From Cellvibrionaceae bacterium (GTDB lineage Bacteria > Pseudomonadota > Gammaproteobacteria > Pseudomonadales > Cellvibrionaceae): a stretch of 64,000 nucleotides of DNA. Position 1 is the stretch's first letter. Each line of letters begins with the position of its first letter. The translations under genes and the position numbers were made by a program. Positions 1 to 8,517 of the stretch are shown piece after piece. Below the pieces are notes generated by a model, which was given only the letters and a program-made list of their open reading frames with translations, was not told the DNA's origin and did not search any database. The DNA is taken from positions 496,001-560,000 of the forward strand of contig JANPZW010000009.1 in NCBI GenBank assembly GCA_024707385.1. The letters run 5' to 3'.

Positions 1-1
1 T

Positions 2-470
2 CCGTACATACAGATATTACGCCCTATATCACCGCTGGCGTGGATGCCCTTGGCACTTTTCATTATCAAGGATTCCGAAACCTCCGCCATTTTTGTGATT
101 TTTATTTGTTCTATCTGGCCGATGCTCATCAATACCGCGTTCGGCGTGGCAAGTGTGAGACGCGATTGGATCAACGTCGCTCGCACCCATGAATTGAGTC
201 CGCTGCGCACGGCATTGACCGTCATTCTGCCAGCGGCGGCGCCGACGATTTTAACCGGCATGCGCATTTCCATAGGCATCGCTTGGTTGGTGATTGTCGC
301 GGCGGAAATGCTCGTGGGCGGAACCGGTATCGGCTATTACGTTTGGAATGAGTGGAATAATCTGGATCTCACCAGCGTAATTTTTTTCGATTTTAATGAT
401 CGGTCTGGTAGGCATGTTGTTGGACCTCGGACTCAATAGCGCCGCCAAACTCGTGCAGTATCAGGAGTAA
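2..470 (+). CDS. Cyanate/nitrate ABC transporter permease (NrtB/CynB type), 5' truncated by window, frameshifted
   Basis: This is the C-terminal part of an inner-membrane permease that would move cyanate or nitrate into the cytoplasm with the ATPase encoded next to it. The reading frame is open from base 2, so the gene starts before the window. It shows the NrtB-type segments IFVIFICSIWPMLINTAFGV and GTGIGYYVWNEWNN, and two hydrophobic segments. The frame breaks in a run of seven T at 381-387. With six T it continues as VIFSILMIGLVGMLLDLGLN and stops at 468-470, just before the ATPase start at 474, as expected for an operon. Whether the substrate is nitrate or cyanate is not decidable from this fragment; the downstream cyanase favours cyanate. 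The frameshift is probably a sequencing error. Confidence 0.85.
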
Positions 471-473
471 ATT

Positions 474-1385
474 GTGACCGCCCATTTTTTACAGGTACAG
501 GATCTGACGAAACGCTTCAGCGGCAAAAATCAAACCCCGCTGACGGTATTCGATAAGGTCAGTTTCAATATCGATAAAGGCGAATTTGTCTGTATCATCG
601 GCCATTCCGGCTGCGGCAAATCCACCATCATGAATACCTTGTCGGGTCTGGACTCGCCCACCTCCGGCGGAGTCATTATGGATGGCAAGGAAGTGAGTGG
701 ACCGAGCCTGGATCGCGGAATTGTTTTTCAGAATTATTCGTTGCTCCCCTGGCTGAGCGCGCTGGACAATGTGCGTTTCGGTGTAAAAGCGCGCTGGCCT
801 TCCTGGTCAAAAGCGCAGATCAAACAGCACAGCTTGGATTATCTCGAACTCGTCGGTTTAAAAGGTGCGGAAAATCGCAAACCCGCGCAACTTTCCGGCG
901 GTATGCGCCAGCGAGTTTCCATTGCCCGCGCATTCGCCACACAACCGAAATTATTGTTATTGGATGAGCCTTTCGGTGCTCTTGATGCTTTAACTCGCGG
1001 AGTGATTCAGGACGAGTTGGTAAAAATCTGCGTCAAAACCCATCAGACGGTTTTTATGATCACTCACGATGTGGACGAAGCCATTCTGCTCTCCGACCGG
1101 ATTCTCTTGATGAGCAACGGCCCCAATGCGGTCATTGCGGAATCTGTCACGGTGGATATCCCGAAACCGCGGCAGCGTGGCGACATTATCAAAAATCCCG
1201 GTTATTACACGTTGCGCAATCATCTGGTGGATTTCCTGGTCAATCGCTCAGCGTCCAGTCATTACAAAGAACAAACAAGGCCTTTAATGAGCAATCCCAT
1301 TAAAAGCCAATTAAGCAAGGAAAAAAGTGAACCGCTCGCACCAAGGAGTTGTGCGGTGAGCGAAATCCTCCCTACTGGCACATAG
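474..1385 (+). CDS. Cyanate/nitrate ABC transporter ATP-binding protein (NrtD/CynD type)
   Basis: This cytoplasmic ATPase powers the permease encoded immediately upstream. In the 303-residue product Walker A (GHSGCGKST) lies at about 43-51, the Q-loop near 86, the ABC signature LSGGMRQR at 140-147, Walker B LLLLDEPF at 160-167 and the switch His near 198. The start is GTG at 474, four bases after the permease stop, so the two are probably translated together. The last 45 or so residues form a polar, low-complexity tail beyond the usual end of the family. The gene is followed within 115 bases by cynS, an arrangement like cyanobacterial cynABDS. The cyanate specificity is therefore an inference from context; nitrate or another oxyanion remains possible. 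Confidence 0.88.
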   Translation: MTAHFLQVQDLTKRFSGKNQTPLTVFDKVSFNIDKGEFVCIIGHSGCGKSTIMNTLSGLDSPTSGGVIMDGKEVSGPSLDRGIVFQNYSLLPWLSALDNVRFGVKARWPSWSKAQIKQHSLDYLELVGLKGAENRKPAQLSGGMRQRVSIARAFATQPKLLLLDEPFGALDALTRGVIQDELVKICVKTHQTVFMITHDVDEAILLSDRILLMSNGPNAVIAESVTVDIPKPRQRGDIIKNPGYYTLRNHLVDFLVNRSASSHYKEQTRPLMSNPIKSQLSKEKSEPLAPRSCAVSEILPTGT

Positions 1386-1499
1386 CGGAATATGAAGTAC
1401 CAACGCACTTCGTAAGCGGGGCGTGCGGTGGTTTACTGCGAGATTTTTCTTCTTAACTGTGAATTGAAATTCAAAATTTATCCAACCAGGAGAACTGCA

Positions 1500-1940
1500 A
1501 TGAAAAAGTCTGACGTAGTCGAAGCCATCATTCTGGCCAAAAAAGCCAAAAATCTGAGCTGGGAAAAAATTGCCGCTGAAATCGGTATGTCACCCGTATG
1601 GACCACCTCCGCCTGCCTGGGCATGAATAGCATGCCCGCCGAAAAAGCGAAAATGCTGTGCGACCTGCTCGCCCTGCCGGAAGGCAGCCAGGATGCACTT
1701 GTGGCCTATCCGCGCAAAGGCTGGGATTTCGAGGTGCCGCAGGACCCTCTGATTTATCGCTTGTATGAAGTGGTCGGGGTTTACGGCGATACCTTGAAGG
1801 AGCTGATTCAGGAAAAATTCGGCGACGGCATCATGAGCGCTATCGACTTCACCATGTCGGTCGATAAAGAGGAAAACCCCAAGGGTGATCGCGTTATCCT
1901 CACCCTCAACGGCAAATTTCTGCCCTACAAATGCTGGTAG
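1500..1940 (+). CDS. cynS: Cyanate hydratase (cyanase)
   Basis: Cyanase converts cyanate and bicarbonate to ammonia and carbon dioxide via carbamate, detoxifying cyanate and yielding usable nitrogen in the cytoplasm. The product has 146 residues, near the family's usual 150-156. The N-terminal half is the helix-turn-helix-like domain, and the C-terminal half is the catalytic domain with the conserved block [13 protein letters not shown]. The catalytic trio of the E. coli enzyme (Arg96, Glu99, Ser122) corresponds to Arg87, Glu90 and Ser113 here. The ATG at 1500 is preceded by AGGAGA about eight bases upstream, which decides the start over an earlier in-frame codon at 1428. It lies in one strand-wise series with the transporter genes upstream and the DUF1348 gene four bases downstream. 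Confidence 0.97.
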   Translation: MKKSDVVEAIILAKKAKNLSWEKIAAEIGMSPVWTTSACLGMNSMPAEKAKMLCDLLALPEGSQDALVAYPRKGWDFEVPQDPLIYRLYEVVGVYGDTLKELIQEKFGDGIMSAIDFTMSVDKEENPKGDRVILTLNGKFLPYKCW

Positions 1941-1944
1941 TTTT

Positions 1945-2397
1945 ATGACCTTTGATCTCTCCTCACTCGAGCCTCGCCCGCCGTTCCCGCCGTTTACGGC
2001 GGAGACGGCACTGAAGAAAGTAAAGGCCGCCGAGGCGGCCTGGAACACTAAAGATCCGGAAAAAGTTGCCATGGCTTACACACCGGACAGCGAGTGGCGC
2101 AATCGCGACGAATTCTTTAGCGGCCGCGCAGCAATTGTGGAATTCCTGAAAAGGAAGTGGGCAAAGGAGTTGAATTATCGCCTGGAAAAATCCCTCTGGG
2201 CGTTTACCGATAATCGCATCGCCGTGCGCTTCGAATACGAATGGCGCGACCAAAGCGGGCAATGGTATCGCTCCTACGGCAACGAAAATTGGGAATTCGC
2301 ACCCAATGGGTTAATGCAGCGGCGATTCGCGAGTATCAATGATTTGAAAATTGAGGAAAATCAGCGGCGCTTGTTTGCGCCGGACGGAACAGTTTGA
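1945..2397 (+). CDS. DUF1348 (NTF2/SnoaL-like fold) protein
   Basis: This is a 150-residue soluble protein of the DUF1348 family, which has the NTF2/SnoaL cone fold. It shows the family blocks [36 protein letters not shown] and NENWEF. The family is of unknown function; related folds bind or transform small hydrophobic molecules. The ATG at 1945 lies four bases after the cynS stop, so it is very likely translated with cynS and may have a role linked to cyanate or to the nitrogen it supplies. No signal peptide or membrane segment is visible. The function is not known. Confidence 0.85.
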   Translation: MTFDLSSLEPRPPFPPFTAETALKKVKAAEAAWNTKDPEKVAMAYTPDSEWRNRDEFFSGRAAIVEFLKRKWAKELNYRLEKSLWAFTDNRIAVRFEYEWRDQSGQWYRSYGNENWEFAPNGLMQRRFASINDLKIEENQRRLFAPDGTV

Positions 2398-2401
2398 TGG
2401 A

Positions 2402-2433
2402 TAACGCCGCGGGCACTCGCGCCCGCGGCGTTC
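2402..2433. terminator. Strong palindromic hairpin between convergent genes
   Basis: A perfect 12-base inverted repeat (2403-2414 and 2421-2432, arms AACGCCGCGGGC) encloses a six-base loop. It sits between the end of the DUF1348 gene and the end of the convergent outer-membrane protein gene. No clear T tract follows on either strand, so termination may be bidirectional but weak or factor-assisted. Confidence 0.6.
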
Positions 2434-2452
2434 AACAAGAGCCCGCCGGATT

Positions 2453-2980
2453 TCAGAATGAAAAAGTAACGCCAGCGGTAAAAAGATCCGCTTCCAGATC
2501 GAGCATTTGAAGCATTCGGTATTCCAGGTCCACGCTGACCTGATCGGTGAGATAAAAAGACGCTCCGCCACCGAAAATCAGATCTTCGCCTTCATCAATG
2601 GCGTATGTTCTTCTCCCGACCTTTTCATCCAACTCCCAAAAAAACAGGCCGATTTTTGCATAAATCTCCATCTGGTCGCCAAGCGGCAGTATCGCCTTGC
2701 CAGACACTGTCACACCTGAATAGCCAATATCGGTGTCGTAATACAGATCGCGAAATTCACCTAGATTCAAATAGGATGTTTCCAAAGCCAAAACATCAAT
2801 CAGGCGCACTCCGCCCTTGATTTCAAAAGCGGTGCTTTCGTCCTCGATCCCCCACTCATCCGCATCTTGAAAAAAGTTAGCTCCCAGTCCCACCCCCAAG
2901 TATCCCTGAGCCAATGCGGGTGCGCTGATGGATGCGGCCACCACGCCTGCCAGAACAGAATGTTGCAATCGTTTAAACAT
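2453..2980 (-). CDS. Small outer-membrane beta-barrel protein
   Basis: This 175-residue protein has a clear signal peptide ending APALAQG around residue 25, followed by alternating hydrophobic and polar strands typical of an eight-stranded outer-membrane barrel. The C-terminus GVTFSF ends in Phe, the usual recognition signature for BAM-dependent insertion. Segments such as AFEIKGGVRL and SVDLEYRML look like transmembrane strands. It belongs to the broad OmpA-barrel/porin-like group; a specific function cannot be assigned. It is monocistronic and convergent with the cyanase operon. The gene stands apart from the DUF1206 gene, which begins divergently at 3160. Confidence 0.8.
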   Translation of the reverse strand: MFKRLQHSVLAGVVAASISAPALAQGYLGVGLGANFFQDADEWGIEDESTAFEIKGGVRLIDVLALETSYLNLGEFRDLYYDTDIGYSGVTVSGKAILPLGDQMEIYAKIGLFFWELDEKVGRRTYAIDEGEDLIFGGGASFYLTDQVSVDLEYRMLQMLDLEADLFTAGVTFSF

Positions 2981-3159
2981 AGAAACTGGTCCTGTCAGTG
3001 GAACGGAGCAATCACTCTATCGGCGGAAAAATTAACCTCCACTGAACGAACCTGCGGATGCCCGCTCTCGACACTGAAATGCGTGGTCTGGAAGTTGCAC
3101 AGGACGCCAGCATCTGTTGTGCCATTAACCTTCAACACGGTCCGGATGAGGATTATTCC

Positions 3160-3945
3160 ATGGGCAAAACAATCGCAACGGGTAGGAATTTCAAAACACT
3201 CGCAAAAATGGGGTATTTGTCACGCGGCGCGGTATATCTAGTAATCGGAGGACTTGCGCTGCTCGCCGCGTTCGGTTCCGGCGGCGAAATGACCGACAGC
3301 AAGGGAGCGATCATGACGCTCACGCAACAGCCATTTGGAGAGTTGCTTCTGGCGCTGCTGATCATCGGATTGGTCGGTTATGTGATTTGGCGTGTCATTC
3401 AGTCCGTAAAGGACACGGACAACCACGGAACTTCAGCCAAGGGGATGACAATTCGGGTAGCGCTTTTTATCAGCGCAATTTCCCACGCCGCCCTCGCTCT
3501 GTGGGCGCTGAAACTTCTGGTGATGCACGATAACAGCTCGCAGAACCGGGCGGAATTTCTCTCATCAGCATTAGGTAAATGGCTTTTTATCATTGCCGGC
3601 TTGGCGATGATCGGTGCGGGGATCGCTCACCTGTATAAGGGCTGGACGGCGAAATTCCAGAAATATGTGGAAATTCCCCAACAGCATCGCAGCTGGGCAA
3701 AACCTGTATGCCAGATAGGTTTGATGGCACGCGGGGTGGTCTGGTGTATTGTCGGTTGGTTTTTTATTTATTCGGCGATGATCGCCGGCGGCTCTGAAGT
3801 AAAAGGTATCGCCGATGCGCTGGAGTTTCTGCGCCAGCAAAACTACGGTAGCTGGCTGTTCAGCCTTACTGCGGCAGGCCTGTTTTGTTTCGGCATTTAC
3901 AGTGTGCTGGAAGCATTTTACCGACGCATAGAAGTGCGAATTTAA
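3160..3945 (+). CDS. DUF1206 integral membrane protein
   Basis: This is a 261-residue protein with about six transmembrane helices arranged as three similar pairs, the layout of the DUF1206 family. Each unit begins with a motif such as KMGYLSRGAVYLVIGG (near residue 15) and IGLMARGVVWCIVGW (near 190). It sits in the inner membrane; its function is unknown. The start at 3160 is chosen because the preceding in-frame residues from 3058 are not hydrophobic or family-like, and GATGAGGA lies just upstream. It is divergent from the outer-membrane protein gene and is probably transcribed alone. The intergenic stretch after it (3946-4120) holds no gene I can support. Confidence 0.85.
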   Translation: MGKTIATGRNFKTLAKMGYLSRGAVYLVIGGLALLAAFGSGGEMTDSKGAIMTLTQQPFGELLLALLIIGLVGYVIWRVIQSVKDTDNHGTSAKGMTIRVALFISAISHAALALWALKLLVMHDNSSQNRAEFLSSALGKWLFIIAGLAMIGAGIAHLYKGWTAKFQKYVEIPQQHRSWAKPVCQIGLMARGVVWCIVGWFFIYSAMIAGGSEVKGIADALEFLRQQNYGSWLFSLTAAGLFCFGIYSVLEAFYRRIEVRI

Positions 3946-4120
3946 CGCGCGCCGCTGTCCCCCTGCTGCCAAACCCCACCCCCAAAGCGCAAAAAATATT
4001 CGGGGCGGGCATCCATTTGACCAAATTCAGAAGCATGTCAATCAAGACATAAACAGGGAGTGCTAACCTGCGCCGATTGCTTGGATCATTTACAACAATA
4101 AAACTCGGGGCGTCTTTGGC

Positions 4121-5659
4121 ATGGTGAACTTCGTCAAACAATTTTTGTTAAGCAGTGGACTGATTTTTCTGGCGGCCTGTGGCGGGGTTAGCGGCGGTAA
4201 TCCAGGTAACCCAGGTAATCCAGGCTCATCTTCGTCTTCGAGTTCATCCAGCTCGTCATCATCGTCCTCTTCCGGCGCTCTGTCAGTAGATGCCGGCCGC
4301 GACCTGATCACCCATAACAGCGCCTGGGTCGCGCTGAGCGGAAGCCTGGCGAGCGGCTCAGTCACGCAGGCCAATGTGACCTGGCGACAGACCTCCGGGC
4401 CGGAAGTCGTGCTCAGGCCAGACAGCGCTGATCCTTTGCGCAGCGGCTTTGTCGCGCCGGATGTTCGCCAGCCGACCACTCTGCAATTTGAATTGTCCGT
4501 TGCGAATGGCGGCGTACGCGCGAACGATACCGTCGCGGTCGATGTTCAGCCCTGCGGCGCCAGCGGTGACACCGTGTTCAGCGATTGTATAGCGCCTGGC
4601 TTCGGACCCTGGCTGGCTTTTGAAACGAGCGACCGCACCGGCTCGTTCTTTCACTATGACGGTGAAGGCGACTACCACGTGCAATGGCAAGCGGTGGACA
4701 GCGGTGACAGCGCGCGCGGCAAGGTGATGGAGATTCGCTGGAACGCCAATGATCCCAATCACCAGCAGAATGGACGCGGCTGGTTCGGTCTTGCCCTACC
4801 CGGCAGTGCGGGCACGTCCGGGGCGGATATGAACGCTTACCTGGACGGTGCGATCAGCTTTGATATGCGCCTGATCTACCACGGACAGCCCAATTCCGCC
4901 GCGCCGTTTATTTTCAAAATGGAATGCGTTCACCCCTGCGTGAGTGCAGAGTTGCCGATTCGCAACGGCCACACCTCCTACACCTGGCAAACGCACACCT
5001 ATCCAGTGCGCGACTTGGTGGCCTCTGGCTTGAACCTGAATAAATTGAATCACATGTTTGTGATTCAGCCCGACTGGTTCAATCAGGAACAGGACGTCAC
5101 AGTCCAGATAGACAATATCCGTCTCAGCAAAACTTACACACCGCCACCGCCCGTTGACGGCTGCCCGGCGCGGGGTAATGTCACCTACTCTCTCGCCCGC
5201 TCGGCCAATCCCAGCGCGGACGAACAGGAGGCCTATCGCCTGATCACCAACGCTATGGATACAGCGGTGAAAAACTACAACTGCTACACCAATCTGAATC
5301 GTCACCTGAATGTGAGCTACAACCCCGGCGTCGCCACTGCCGACGGCAGCACCAACGGCGCCATCCGCTTTGGCTCGCGCGCCTCCATGCACCACGTTAC
5401 CGCCATGCATGAAATCGCGCATACCTTCGGCGTGGGTTTTACGAAATTCAAATCGCTGATTCAGAACGGGGTTTTTACCGGTCGCATAACAACGGCGAAG
5501 GCGCGGGAAATATCCGGCGATTCCAGCTTGCAGATTAAATCCGACGGCACCCATTTCTGGCCTTACGGTTTGAATTACGTCAGCGAGGGTAGAACCCAGC
5601 AGGATCTTATCGACCATTGCCTGATTGTGCAGGCAATCGTGCAGGATCTGGCAAATTAA
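4121..5659 (+). CDS. Poly-Ser lipoprotein: PKD/REJ-like domain, ExoP-type beta-sandwich, C-terminal HExxH domain
   Basis: This 512-residue protein starts with a lipoprotein signal (FLAAC, Cys20), then a Gly-Asn-Pro stretch and a poly-Ser linker (about residues 36-52). Residues 55-145 resemble a PKD/REJ immunoglobulin-like domain (TWRQTSGP). Residues 150-345 resemble the C-terminal galactose-binding-like domain of bacterial exo-glucosidases (FSDCIAPGFGPWLAFE; ending VQIDNIRLS). Residues 350-512 carry HEIAHTFGVG with HExxH at 430-434, a zinc-metalloprotease-like motif. It is probably anchored to the outer membrane. The domain calls are by eye and the peptidase activity is untested. Related lipoproteins with similar linkers occur elsewhere in the window, consistent with a role in polysaccharide attack. 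Confidence 0.72.
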   Translation: MVNFVKQFLLSSGLIFLAACGGVSGGNPGNPGNPGSSSSSSSSSSSSSSSSGALSVDAGRDLITHNSAWVALSGSLASGSVTQANVTWRQTSGPEVVLRPDSADPLRSGFVAPDVRQPTTLQFELSVANGGVRANDTVAVDVQPCGASGDTVFSDCIAPGFGPWLAFETSDRTGSFFHYDGEGDYHVQWQAVDSGDSARGKVMEIRWNANDPNHQQNGRGWFGLALPGSAGTSGADMNAYLDGAISFDMRLIYHGQPNSAAPFIFKMECVHPCVSAELPIRNGHTSYTWQTHTYPVRDLVASGLNLNKLNHMFVIQPDWFNQEQDVTVQIDNIRLSKTYTPPPPVDGCPARGNVTYSLARSANPSADEQEAYRLITNAMDTAVKNYNCYTNLNRHLNVSYNPGVATADGSTNGAIRFGSRASMHHVTAMHEIAHTFGVGFTKFKSLIQNGVFTGRITTAKAREISGDSSLQIKSDGTHFWPYGLNYVSEGRTQQDLIDHCLIVQAIVQDLAN

Positions 5660-5662
5660 AGT

Positions 5663-5697
5663 AAAAGCCCTGCGGTAATTATTACCGCAGGGCTTTG
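5663..5697. terminator. Bidirectional Rho-independent-like terminator
   Basis: A near-perfect inverted repeat (arms 5664-5679 and 5681-5696, AAAGCCCTGCGGTAAT) lies between the lipoprotein stop at 5659 and the convergent stop at 5702. Each strand has a short T tract at the end of the stem, so it can serve both genes. Confidence 0.8.
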
Positions 5698-5701
5698 GGA
5701 A

Positions 5702-6281
5702 TTATTTCGGCAGGGGTAAATCGGGAAGATGATCGGCCACTTCCTGAAAAGTTTGTGCCGACTCAAGGGAACGCACCACCAACTCCATGGGCTCGGCCCA
5801 AATTTCCGGGAACAATCCCTCCTCTTCCACAATGTGTGGGAATGCCAAGGTCTCCAGCGGAGGACAAAACTCCGCAGCGACGCCGGGTTTATTTCCCCGC
5901 GCATCAACGCGATACCAACCATAATCCGGTAAGAACACGGCATTTAGTCCGTGCAGACAAAACGGCGGCTGATCATTGGTTATGGTCAAGCGCTGATAAC
6001 ACAACCCTGCCGGAATCTGATTCGCCCGCAGCAATGCCGCAAGCAAATGGCTTTTCGCATAACAAAAACCCGTTCCGTGAATGAATACATCGGAGGCGCG
6101 ACAGGTCACCGGATTTAGTTGGTGATCCCAACTGTGCTTAATCTCGTCGCGCACAAACTCAAAACACACTTTGGCTTTATCTTCAACCCGCGTCAGTCCC
6201 GCGGTTAATTCCTTGGCTTTTTGCAGCACCAAAGGGTGTTGCCAGTCGATATAAAAAAGAAGATGAAAGGTAGCCCTGCAT
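5702..6281 (-). CDS. Transglutaminase-like cysteine peptidase family protein, frameshifted near the N-terminus
   Basis: The product belongs to the transglutaminase/bacterial-transglutaminase-like superfamily. It shows the Cys-His-Asp series: GTGFCYAKSHLLAALLRA (Cys), CLHGLNAVF (His) and WYRVDARGN (Asp). Such proteins cleave or rearrange amide bonds; the substrate is unknown and no signal peptide is seen. The intact frame from 6232 begins inside the family's N-terminal region. A better start is ATG at 6279-6281 (MQGYLSSSF), which joins FYIDWQHPLVLQ if one A is removed from the run of six at 6253-6258. That gives 192 residues. The frameshift is probably a sequencing error. The start overlaps the end region of the CPBP gene (6286) closely, so both are likely cotranscribed. 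Confidence 0.8.
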
Positions 6282-6285
6282 GGAT

Positions 6286-7113
6286 TTAACTTTGATTAAG
6301 GTTGCGTCGGCTCAAGAAATGCGACGCTCCGCCAAGCAAAACAAATGTCCAAACAACTAAAACATAATATTGGTACATATTGAATTTTTGCTGCGCATCC
6401 ATTTCCGGAAAAAACATACCGGTAATAGTGCCGCTGGCATTCATGCTCAGGTGCAGCATGATGGCGGCGAACACACTGGTATTAGTGTGGTTGAACAGCC
6501 AGGTGTAAATAAAACTCGACCCGATAACGGCGGCAAAAAACAGAGCAATGGAACCCACATCTATGGGCAGCCCACTGATGGCGGTTCCGGTCTTCGCCCA
6601 GAATAAAGGCGCATGCCAGCCTACCCAAATGACGCCAATAATAATACTGGCAAAAATAAACCGGTTTTTGTGCTCCAGCAGTGGCAGTGCAAATCCACGC
6701 CAGCCGAGCTCCTCCGCCAGAGGACCAAAAATAATACAAGCAATAAACACCACTGGAATCCAGGGTAAAAGTCCGCTATTGACCGCGCCGAGATCGCCGC
6801 CCGCCAGGATATAAATCCCCACGGAAAACGCATATAAAATCGGCCCAGCCAAAAGACTGAAAGCAAACCACGAAAGTCCGATTTTGACGGAAAAGGTTCT
6901 TTTTAAGAGGGATCGCAGCCCCGCACCCCCGTTATAAAAATAAGTGAGCGCTATCCCGACAATGGTCGGCGCGTAAGCACCCAGAAAAAACAGTCCGAGA
7001 GTTTGGGGAGAAGATTCGAAAGGACTGGATGCAAGCGAGTGAATAATGGGAATCCAGCACAACCAGGACAATGCGCAGGTTAAAAAAGTGAAGATAAAAA
7101 GTTTTGCGGCCAT
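6286..7113 (-). CDS. CPBP family intramembrane metalloprotease (Abi/CAAX-like)
   Basis: This 275-residue integral membrane protein has about seven to eight hydrophobic helices. It carries the CPBP active-site motifs EELGWRGFALP (EExxxR, near residue 136), GWHAPLFW and MLHLSMNASG, whose Glu and His residues build the metal site in Rce1-like proteases. CPBP proteins process prenylated or leader peptides, or act in bacteriocin immunity; the role here is unknown. It is followed five bases downstream by the transglutaminase-like gene on the same strand, so the pair forms an operon and both may act on peptides. No regulatory element was recognised upstream (7114-7313). Confidence 0.88.
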   Translation of the reverse strand: MAAKLFIFTFLTCALSWLCWIPIIHSLASSPFESSPQTLGLFFLGAYAPTIVGIALTYFYNGGAGLRSLLKRTFSVKIGLSWFAFSLLAGPILYAFSVGIYILAGGDLGAVNSGLLPWIPVVFIACIIFGPLAEELGWRGFALPLLEHKNRFIFASIIIGVIWVGWHAPLFWAKTGTAISGLPIDVGSIALFFAAVIGSSFIYTWLFNHTNTSVFAAIMLHLSMNASGTITGMFFPEMDAQQKFNMYQYYVLVVWTFVLLGGASHFLSRRNLNQS

Positions 7114-7313
7114 TGAGGTCCCTTATCAGTGAAGAATTGAAGGCTAAATTCTTGCGGCTCGCCCGATCAACGAGGGGCACACACGCTAACGGGAATGCCC
7201 CGGTTCGTCAAGAATTCGCACACCTCGGCTCAACAGTGAAACCGGGCCTTCCTCACATCTCCAGTTGGCATAAACCACTGGAGGCTCACAAGAAACCTCC
7301 GAGCTTCTGCCAA

Positions 7314-8258
7314 TTAAAAAATTCCTAAGCCACTTGCAGTAGAACCAGGCACCACGCGCCGGGAGTCCCAGTGTTCCACGATTAATCCGCTCTCCAGCCG
7401 GAACAGATCATAAAAGCCGTAGGCTCTTCCATTGAGCGTGCCTTCCGCGAGAACAAAGACAAAATTGCCGTCGGCGACTATGTGATGCAGTTTGCTGTAG
7501 CGTATCTGGCTCGCCACCAGATAATCGAAAAATGCACCGGCGCCACTGCGCGTCGGTGCGCGGCGCACAACTAAGCTATTGGCGAAATAGGTTGCGGCAG
7601 CCGCAGCATTATTGGGAATCAACGCATTGGCATAAAGTGCTCGCACATGCTCACGATTTTCGTCAGTGGCAACGCGATCGGTGATTTCCGTAGGACCGGC
7701 AGCGTCGGACGCCTGGTTGGAATCGGAATCCCAGTGCTCCATCAATTTGCCATCGCGCAGGCGGAACATGTCAAAAATCACACCGGTGCCGCTGTAACGG
7801 CCGATCACCACTGCCAAGTCGCATTCAACAAGCGTGCGCAGACGGCTGTACTGAAATGACGATTGGGTGACAAAAGGCCCCATAAAACTGCGAAACGCCG
7901 CCACACCACTTTGCGCCACAGGATTGTGTTGCAGATAGGGATCGGCCCAATACTGCTCAATTGCCGCAACATTTTTTTGCACAAACAAACCATCCAGCGC
8001 ATTCACCACAGCCTCGCGATTGCGTGTTGTCAAAGTCGCATCGCATAACGTGCCTGCCTGACCACTGCTCGAAGAAGAACTGCTTGAGCTGCTGCTACTT
8101 GACGAGCTGCTATTACTCGACGAACTACTGCTTGATGAACTACTGCTAGAGGAAGCGCTTGAGCTGCTGCTAGACGAATTGCTTGAGCTTGTGGACTGAC
8201 CGCCGCCACAGGCACTCAGGAAAAAGGTTGCGGCAAGGAAAAACAGATAGCGGTTCAT
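7314..8258 (-). CDS. Poly-Ser lipoprotein with two tandem SnoaL/NTF2-like domains
   Basis: The 314-residue protein has a lipoprotein signal (FFLSAC, Cys17), then a Ser/Asn-rich poly-Ser segment of about 45 residues. Two similar domains follow: the first contains DPYLQHNPVAQSG and MFRLRDGKLMEHWDSD, the second NSLVVRRAPTRSG and LFRLESGLIVEHWDSR. The paired pattern of x-F-R-L-x-x-G-x-x-x-E-H-W-D is the signature of SnoaL-like polyketide-cyclase folds, which bind small molecules. AGGAG about eight bases upstream supports the ATG at 8258. It is probably anchored in the outer membrane with the domains held out on the Ser stalk. The ligand is unknown. Confidence 0.82.
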   Translation of the reverse strand: MNRYLFFLAATFFLSACGGGQSTSSSNSSSSSSSASSSSSSSSSSSSSNSSSSSSSSSSSSSSSSGQAGTLCDATLTTRNREAVVNALDGLFVQKNVAAIEQYWADPYLQHNPVAQSGVAAFRSFMGPFVTQSSFQYSRLRTLVECDLAVVIGRYSGTGVIFDMFRLRDGKLMEHWDSDSNQASDAAGPTEITDRVATDENREHVRALYANALIPNNAAAAATYFANSLVVRRAPTRSGAGAFFDYLVASQIRYSKLHHIVADGNFVFVLAEGTLNGRAYGFYDLFRLESGLIVEHWDSRRVVPGSTASGLGIF

Positions 8259-8451
8259 GACAGGCTCCTGTATGTGGCACGGGTGAGGAAAACGGCTACA
8301 GAGGATGCCACAGGAGCTCCGCTAATAATCGTAGCGGGGTCACAATGCCAAGGAGAGATTTTGAAAAACCAAGCGAATTTTCAAAAACGAATTTTATCTT
8401 GTGTGATAAATAATTTTTGTCCGCAAAGAATATTTATCGCATGGATGTATT

Positions 8452-8494
8452 TATAAAAAACCCCAGGATCACCTGAAAGGCTTACCCGGGGGCG
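8452..8494 (-). terminator. Terminator of the Exb/TonB operon
   Basis: Read on the minus strand, a GC-rich hairpin (8461-8492, CCCC paired with GGGG around an inner stem) ends in six T (8455-8460). It lies just after the stop of the TPR gene, the last gene of the operon. Confidence 0.6.
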
Positions 8495-8517
8495 GCATAA
8501 AAAACAGGTTGAAAGAA

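Noticed and set aside
2420..2440. Sequence GGCGTTCAACAAGAGC shared with about 14640-14655, considered as a dispersed repeat
   Set aside because: The second copy lies inside coding sequence of a membrane protein and no hairpin accompanies it; a chance match of short length.
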